From assembly GCA_036377075.1 (NCBI GenBank), contig DASUZB010000124.1, positions 1 through 31,029 of the forward strand: 31,029 nt of DNA, read 5' to 3'. Each line of letters begins with the position of its first letter. The stretch's first letter is position 1. Source of the DNA: DASUZB01 sp036377075. GTDB taxonomy: Bacteria; Actinomycetota; CALGFH01. Below the pieces are notes generated by a model that did no database searches, had not been told where the DNA came from, and worked only from the letters and a program-made list of their open reading frames with translations. The position numbers and the translations under genes were made by a program. Below, in pieces: positions 27,898 to 31,029 of the stretch.

Positions 27898-28790
27898 GGA
27901 CGGTGCCGAGCGTGGCGGTGCGGCCCAAGGTCTGGTTCGTCGGGGCGGGACCGGGCGCCGCCGACCTGCTCACCTTCCGTGGCGCCGCCGCCATCGCAGC
28001 GGCCGACGTGGTCGTCTGGGCGGGCAGCCTGGTCAGCCCCGACGTGCTCGTCCACGCCCGGCCGGACGCCGAGGCGCTGGACTCCTCGGCGCTGACCCTC
28101 GAGGAGGTCGCGGCGGTCTACGACCGGGCGGCCGCCGAGCGGCTGGTGGTCGCGCGGGTCCACTCGGGCGACCCGACCCTCTACGGGGCGGTGCAGGAGC
28201 AGGTGGCCGAGTGCGAGCGGCGTGGCCTGCCCTGGGAGATCGTGCCAGGGGTGTCGTCGCTGGCCGCCGCGGCGGCGGCGGTCGGCCGCGAGCTGACCGT
28301 CCCCGGGGTGGCCCAGTCGGTCGTCCTCACCCGCCTGGCGACCCGGACCGGCGACTCCATGCCACCACGCGAGCAGGTCAGGGAGCTGGCCCGCCACGGC
28401 GCCACCATGGCCCTGTTCCTGTCCTGCTCGCGCCCGCGCGCGTTGCAGCGGGAGCTCGAGGCCGGCGGCTACCCGCCCGACACCCCGTGCGCGGTCGTGC
28501 ACCGCGCCACCTGGCCGGACGAGCTCGTCCTGCGCTGCCGCCTCGCCGACCTCGCCGCCCGGATCCGCGACGCGCGCATCCACAAGCAGGCCCTCGTCCT
28601 GGTCGGACCGGCCCTCGCCGACGACGGCGCCCGCTCGCACCTCTACCATCCCGCCTTCAGCCACGAGTTCCGCCGCGCCAGCAGCCCGGTCCCCCTGGGG
28701 GCCACGGCCCCCTCCGACGACCCCCCCGGACCCCCCGACTCCCGGGGGGCTACCGCTCCGCTCCATGAGCCCCCCGGAGCCGGCCCGTGA
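27894..28790 (+). CDS. cobM: Precorrin-4 C11-methyltransferase CobM/CbiF
   Basis: A 298-residue SAM-dependent methyltransferase acting at C11 of precorrin-4. WFVGAGPGAADLLTFRG (14-30), VHSGDPTLYGAVQEQ (89-103) and IVPGVSSLAAAAAAVG (116-131) are typical, as is LYHPAFSHEFRRA (250-262), where CbiF/CobM proteins usually end. The remaining 36 residues (Pro-, Gly- and Ser-rich) are encoded by palindromic repeat DNA (28691-28777) and look like read-through of inserted sequence up to the GTGA overlap with cbiD. The ATG at 27894 overlaps the cobI stop. Confidence 0.93.
   Translation: MRTVPSVAVRPKVWFVGAGPGAADLLTFRGAAAIAAADVVVWAGSLVSPDVLVHARPDAEALDSSALTLEEVAAVYDRAAAERLVVARVHSGDPTLYGAVQEQVAECERRGLPWEIVPGVSSLAAAAAAVGRELTVPGVAQSVVLTRLATRTGDSMPPREQVRELARHGATMALFLSCSRPRALQRELEAGGYPPDTPCAVVHRATWPDELVLRCRLADLAARIRDARIHKQALVLVGPALADDGARSHLYHPAFSHEFRRASSPVPLGATAPSDDPPGPPDSRGATAPLHEPPGAGP
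28691..28777 (-). repeat. Inverted, internally deleted copy C plus palindrome cluster
   Basis: At 28742-28777 a 36-bp sequence begins CCGGGGGGCTACCGCTC and ends GAGCCCCCCGG. It equals the two ends of the 72-bp element in reverse orientation with the middle 36 bases missing. Just before it are CCCCC-T-GGGGG (28691-28701), GGGGGCC-AC-GGCCCCC (28697-28712) and C-runs resembling the G-rich tandem of copy A in reverse. The whole block lies in the last 33 codons of cobM. Confidence 0.7.
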
Positions 28791-30079
28791 CCGCGCCGGA
28801 GCACCGGGCCAGGGCCTCGCCGGCGCCGCCCGCGGACGACCCCCTGCAGGTTGAGCTGCGCGAGCCGGACCTGCCGCGTACCGCCAAGGTGGCCGGGCGT
28901 GACCTGCGGCCGGGGTGGACCACCGGCACCTGCGCGGCGGCGGCGGCGAAGGCGGCCGCGGCCGCGCTGGTCAGCGGGCGCGCGCAGGAGCGCGTCGAGG
29001 TCGGCCTGCCGGTGGGGGGGCGGCGGGTCAGCTTCGCGGTGGCGAGCTGCCGGCTCGGCGACGGCGAGGCCGAGGCGGTGGTGGTCAAGGACGCCGGCGA
29101 CGACCCCGACGTCACCCACGGCGCCCACCTGACCGCATGCGTCTCCCTGGAGCCCGAGCCGGGCCTGCGCATCGACGGCGGCGAGGGCGTCGGCCGCGTC
29201 ACCCGCCCCGGGCTCGGCCTGCCGGTCGGCGGGCCGGCGATCAACCCGGTGCCGCGCCGCCAGATCACCGCCGCCGTCGGGGAGGTGCTCGACCTGGCCG
29301 CCGGCGGCGCCCGGGTGGTGGTCAGCGTGCCGGGCGGGGAGCGCATGGCGCGCAAGACCACCAACCCGCGCCTGGGCATCGTCGGCGGCATCTCCATCCT
29401 CGGCACCACCGGCGTGGTGCGGCCGTTCTCGACCGCCGCCTGGCGGGCCAGCGTCGAGCAGGCGGTCGACGTGATCGCCGCGGTCGGGCTCGACACCGTG
29501 GTCCTGTCCACCGGCGGGCGCACCGAGCAGGCCGCCATGCGCCTGTACCCGGACCACGACGAGGTCTGCTTCGTCGAGGTGGGCGACTTCACCGGCCACG
29601 CCCTGCGGCGGGCGGTGGCCCGGGGGCTGCGCCGCTGCGCCTTCGTCGGCATGGCCGGCAAGCTGGCCAAGCTCGGCGCCGGCGTGCTGATGACCCACTG
29701 GACCCGCTCCAGGGTCGACCCGGGCCTGCTCGCCTGCCTCACCGCCGAGGCGGGCGGCGACGCCGACCTGGTCGCCGCCGTCGGCCAGGCCAACACCGCC
29801 CGCCACGCCTACGAGCTGTGGGCCGCCGCCGGCCTGGCCGGCACGCGCCGTGAGGCCGCGCCCTCCCCGTGCGACCTGCTGTGCCGGCAGGTCGCGGCGA
29901 ACCTGGCGCGCTTCGTCGACGGCCGCCTCGCCGTGGAGGTCGTGATGGTCGACTTCGAAGGGCTGGACCCGGTCGGCAGGGGGTCCGGGGGGCTCAAGAG
30001 CGAGGCCGGCACCCAGGCGGAGGGCGGCCACGCACAGCCGAGCGGTAGCCCCCCGGAGGAAGGAGGGGGGTTGGCGTGA
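28787..30079 (+). CDS. cbiD: Cobalt-precorrin-5B C1-methyltransferase CbiD
   Basis: A 430-residue CbiD, which methylates C1 during ring contraction and deacylation in the anaerobic pathway; CobF does the matching job in the aerobic pathway. LRPGWTTGTCAAAAAKAA (about 41-58) is the hallmark, followed by ISILGTTGVVRPFS, DTVVLSTGGRTE and FVGMAGKLAKLGAGVLMTH. The GTG start at 28787 overlaps the cobM stop. Residues 1-35 are a variable lead and 399-430 a tail encoded by the 72-bp element copy B, so the core is of normal length. CbiD beside CobN mixes parts of the two textbook routes. Confidence 0.93.
   Translation: MTAPEHRARASPAPPADDPLQVELREPDLPRTAKVAGRDLRPGWTTGTCAAAAAKAAAAALVSGRAQERVEVGLPVGGRRVSFAVASCRLGDGEAEAVVVKDAGDDPDVTHGAHLTACVSLEPEPGLRIDGGEGVGRVTRPGLGLPVGGPAINPVPRRQITAAVGEVLDLAAGGARVVVSVPGGERMARKTTNPRLGIVGGISILGTTGVVRPFSTAAWRASVEQAVDVIAAVGLDTVVLSTGGRTEQAAMRLYPDHDEVCFVEVGDFTGHALRRAVARGLRRCAFVGMAGKLAKLGAGVLMTHWTRSRVDPGLLACLTAEAGGDADLVAAVGQANTARHAYELWAAAGLAGTRREAAPSPCDLLCRQVAANLARFVDGRLAVEVVMVDFEGLDPVGRGSGGLKSEAGTQAEGGHAQPSGSPPEEGGGLA
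29985..30056 (+). repeat. 72-bp palindrome-ended element, copy B
   Basis: Same length, orientation and ends (CCGGGGGGCT and AGCCCCCCGG) as copy A. It lies in the last 32 codons of cbiD, 19 bases before the cobL start, and begins at the second position of a codon, so it is read in a different frame from copy A. It encodes SGGLKSEAGTQAEGGHAQPS and a few more residues. Confidence 0.8.
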
Positions 30080-31029
30080 TCACCGTGGTCGGGGTCGGGA
30101 CCTCGCCGCTGCCCGAGGCGGCGCGGGCCCGGCTGGCCGAGGCCGCCCTGGTGGTGGGGAGCGCCCGCCAGCTCGCCGTCGCCGAGCGCGCCGTGCCGGA
30201 GCCGCACGGCGCGCGGCGCACCTTCGAGCTCGGCGGCGAGCTGGCGCCGGCGCTGGCCGTGATCGCCGCCTCCTCCGGGCCGGTGGTGGTGCTCGCCTCC
30301 GGCGACCCCGGCTTCTTCGGCATCGTCCGCCTCCTGGCCGAGGAGTTCGGCCGCCGGGCGCTCGAGGTGATCCCGGCCGTCTCGGCGGTCTCCGCGGCCT
30401 TCGCCAAGGCCGGCCTGCCGTGGGACGACGCCCTGGTCGTCAGCGCCCACGGCCGCGACCCCGCCGCGGCGATCAACGCCTGCCTCGCCCACCCCAAGGT
30501 GGCCGTGCTCACCGCGCCGGGGTTCGGCCCCGCCGAGCTGGCCGCGGTGCTCCGCGGCCAGCCGCGCCGGCTGCTGGTCGCCGAGCGCCTCGGCGAGCCG
30601 GACGAGCGCGTGGTCGAGGGCGACCCGGCCGAGATCGCCGCCGGCCACTGGGCCGACCCCAACGTGGTGGTGGTCTTCGACGAGGCCGCGGCCGTCGGTG
30701 GCAAGGGCCGCGCCTGGCCGGCCAGGCGCCTGCCGACCCGCTGGGGCCTGCCGGAGGCGGCGTTCGAGCACCGCGAGGCGGACCCGAGCGCCGGGGATCC
30801 GGAGGGCTCGGAGCAGCGGCCGCCGTGGGCCGGCATGGTCACCAAGGCGGAGGTGCGCGCGCTCGCCCTCGCCCGCCTCGGCCCCGGCCCGGGCGACCTG
30901 GTCTGGGACGTCGGCGCCGGCAGCGGCTCGGTGGCGGTGGAGTGCGCCCGCCTCGGCGCCGCGGTGATCGCGGTGGACGCCGACGAGGCCGCGCGCGAGC
31001 TGGTCGCGGCGAACGCCGCCCGCCACCGG
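30076..31029 (+). CDS. cobL: Precorrin-6Y C5,15-methyltransferase CobL (CbiE-CbiT fusion), 3' end missing
   Basis: At least 318 residues, running off the window. Residues 1-200 are the CbiE half (VITVVGVGTSPLPEAAR, then LASGDPGFFGIVRLL and VIPAVSAVSAAFAKAG), which methylates C5. From about 215 begins the link to the CbiT half (RRLPTRWGLPEAAFEHRE, then MVTKAEVRALALARL), and DLVWDVGAGSGSVAVECARL is the class I SAM-binding motif of the decarboxylating C15 methyltransferase. About 80-100 more residues would be expected. The GTG start at 30076 overlaps the cbiD stop and has an AGGAGG-like site about 9 bases before it. It is the last gene seen of the operon. Confidence 0.93.
   Translation, partial: MITVVGVGTSPLPEAARARLAEAALVVGSARQLAVAERAVPEPHGARRTFELGGELAPALAVIAASSGPVVVLASGDPGFFGIVRLLAEEFGRRALEVIPAVSAVSAAFAKAGLPWDDALVVSAHGRDPAAAINACLAHPKVAVLTAPGFGPAELAAVLRGQPRRLLVAERLGEPDERVVEGDPAEIAAGHWADPNVVVVFDEAAAVGGKGRAWPARRLPTRWGLPEAAFEHREADPSAGDPEGSEQRPPWAGMVTKAEVRALALARLGPGPGDLVWDVGAGSGSVAVECARLGAAVIAVDADEAARELVAANAARHR

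Overview
The window is a very GC-rich stretch (third codon positions almost always G or C; GTG and TTG starts beside ATG; AGGAGG-type ribosome binding sites). Its gene families, including a SARP/BTAD regulator, PadR, WS/DGAT, a Rho_N-tailed alanine-rich protein and a Rv2850c-like chelatase fusion, point to an Actinomycetota bacterium. I cannot fix the genus. There are no rRNA, tRNA, CRISPR or recognisable transposase genes.

Left part (1-7560), accessory genes. A minus-strand protein of unknown function is built on six tandem 16-residue repeats. A 466-base gene-free stretch separates it from a phage-endolysin-like N-acetylmuramoyl-L-alanine amidase. Then comes a small neutral-lipid group: an alpha/beta hydrolase and a WS/DGAT acyltransferase in one operon, with a patatin-like lipase convergent to them. 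A Rho_N-domain protein and an AIM24-family protein are divergent from a shared control region with a palindrome. A possible remnant of a cupredoxin gene lies in the next convergent gap.

Middle part (7561-15119). A minus-strand PadR, ABC ATPase and FtsX-type permease operon is joined by 4-base stop/start overlaps and preceded by two abutting 15-bp palindromes, the likely PadR operator. Divergent from it is a 1129-residue SARP/BTAD-AAA-helical-repeat regulator whose ATPase region seems to lack its P-loop.

Right part (15120-31029). A cobalamin riboswitch leads a long operon: cbtB, cbtA (cobalt uptake), cobD, cobQ, cobN, a fused ChlI-ChlD chelatase subunit, cobO, cobB, cobI, cobM, cbiD and cobL (cut by the window end). 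From cobD onward all nine junctions are 4-base ATGA or GTGA overlaps, so the genes are probably translated in a coupled way. Cobalt enters through CbtAB, the ring is methylated by CobI, CobM, CbiD and CobL, amidated by CobB and CobQ, loaded with cobalt by CobN plus the AAA/vWA fusion, adenosylated by CobO, and given its aminopropanol arm by CobD. cobJ, cobH, cobK and cobG or cobZ are not in the window and may follow to the right.

The least expected finding is a small palindromic repeat with 10-bp terminal inverted repeats. It is present as two 72-bp copies and one inverted 36-bp deleted copy, each in the last codons of a cobalamin gene just before a stop/start overlap, and it is read in different frames, so it adds unrelated tails to three enzymes. 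A separate repeat-rich segment forms an 82-residue N-terminal extension on CobQ.
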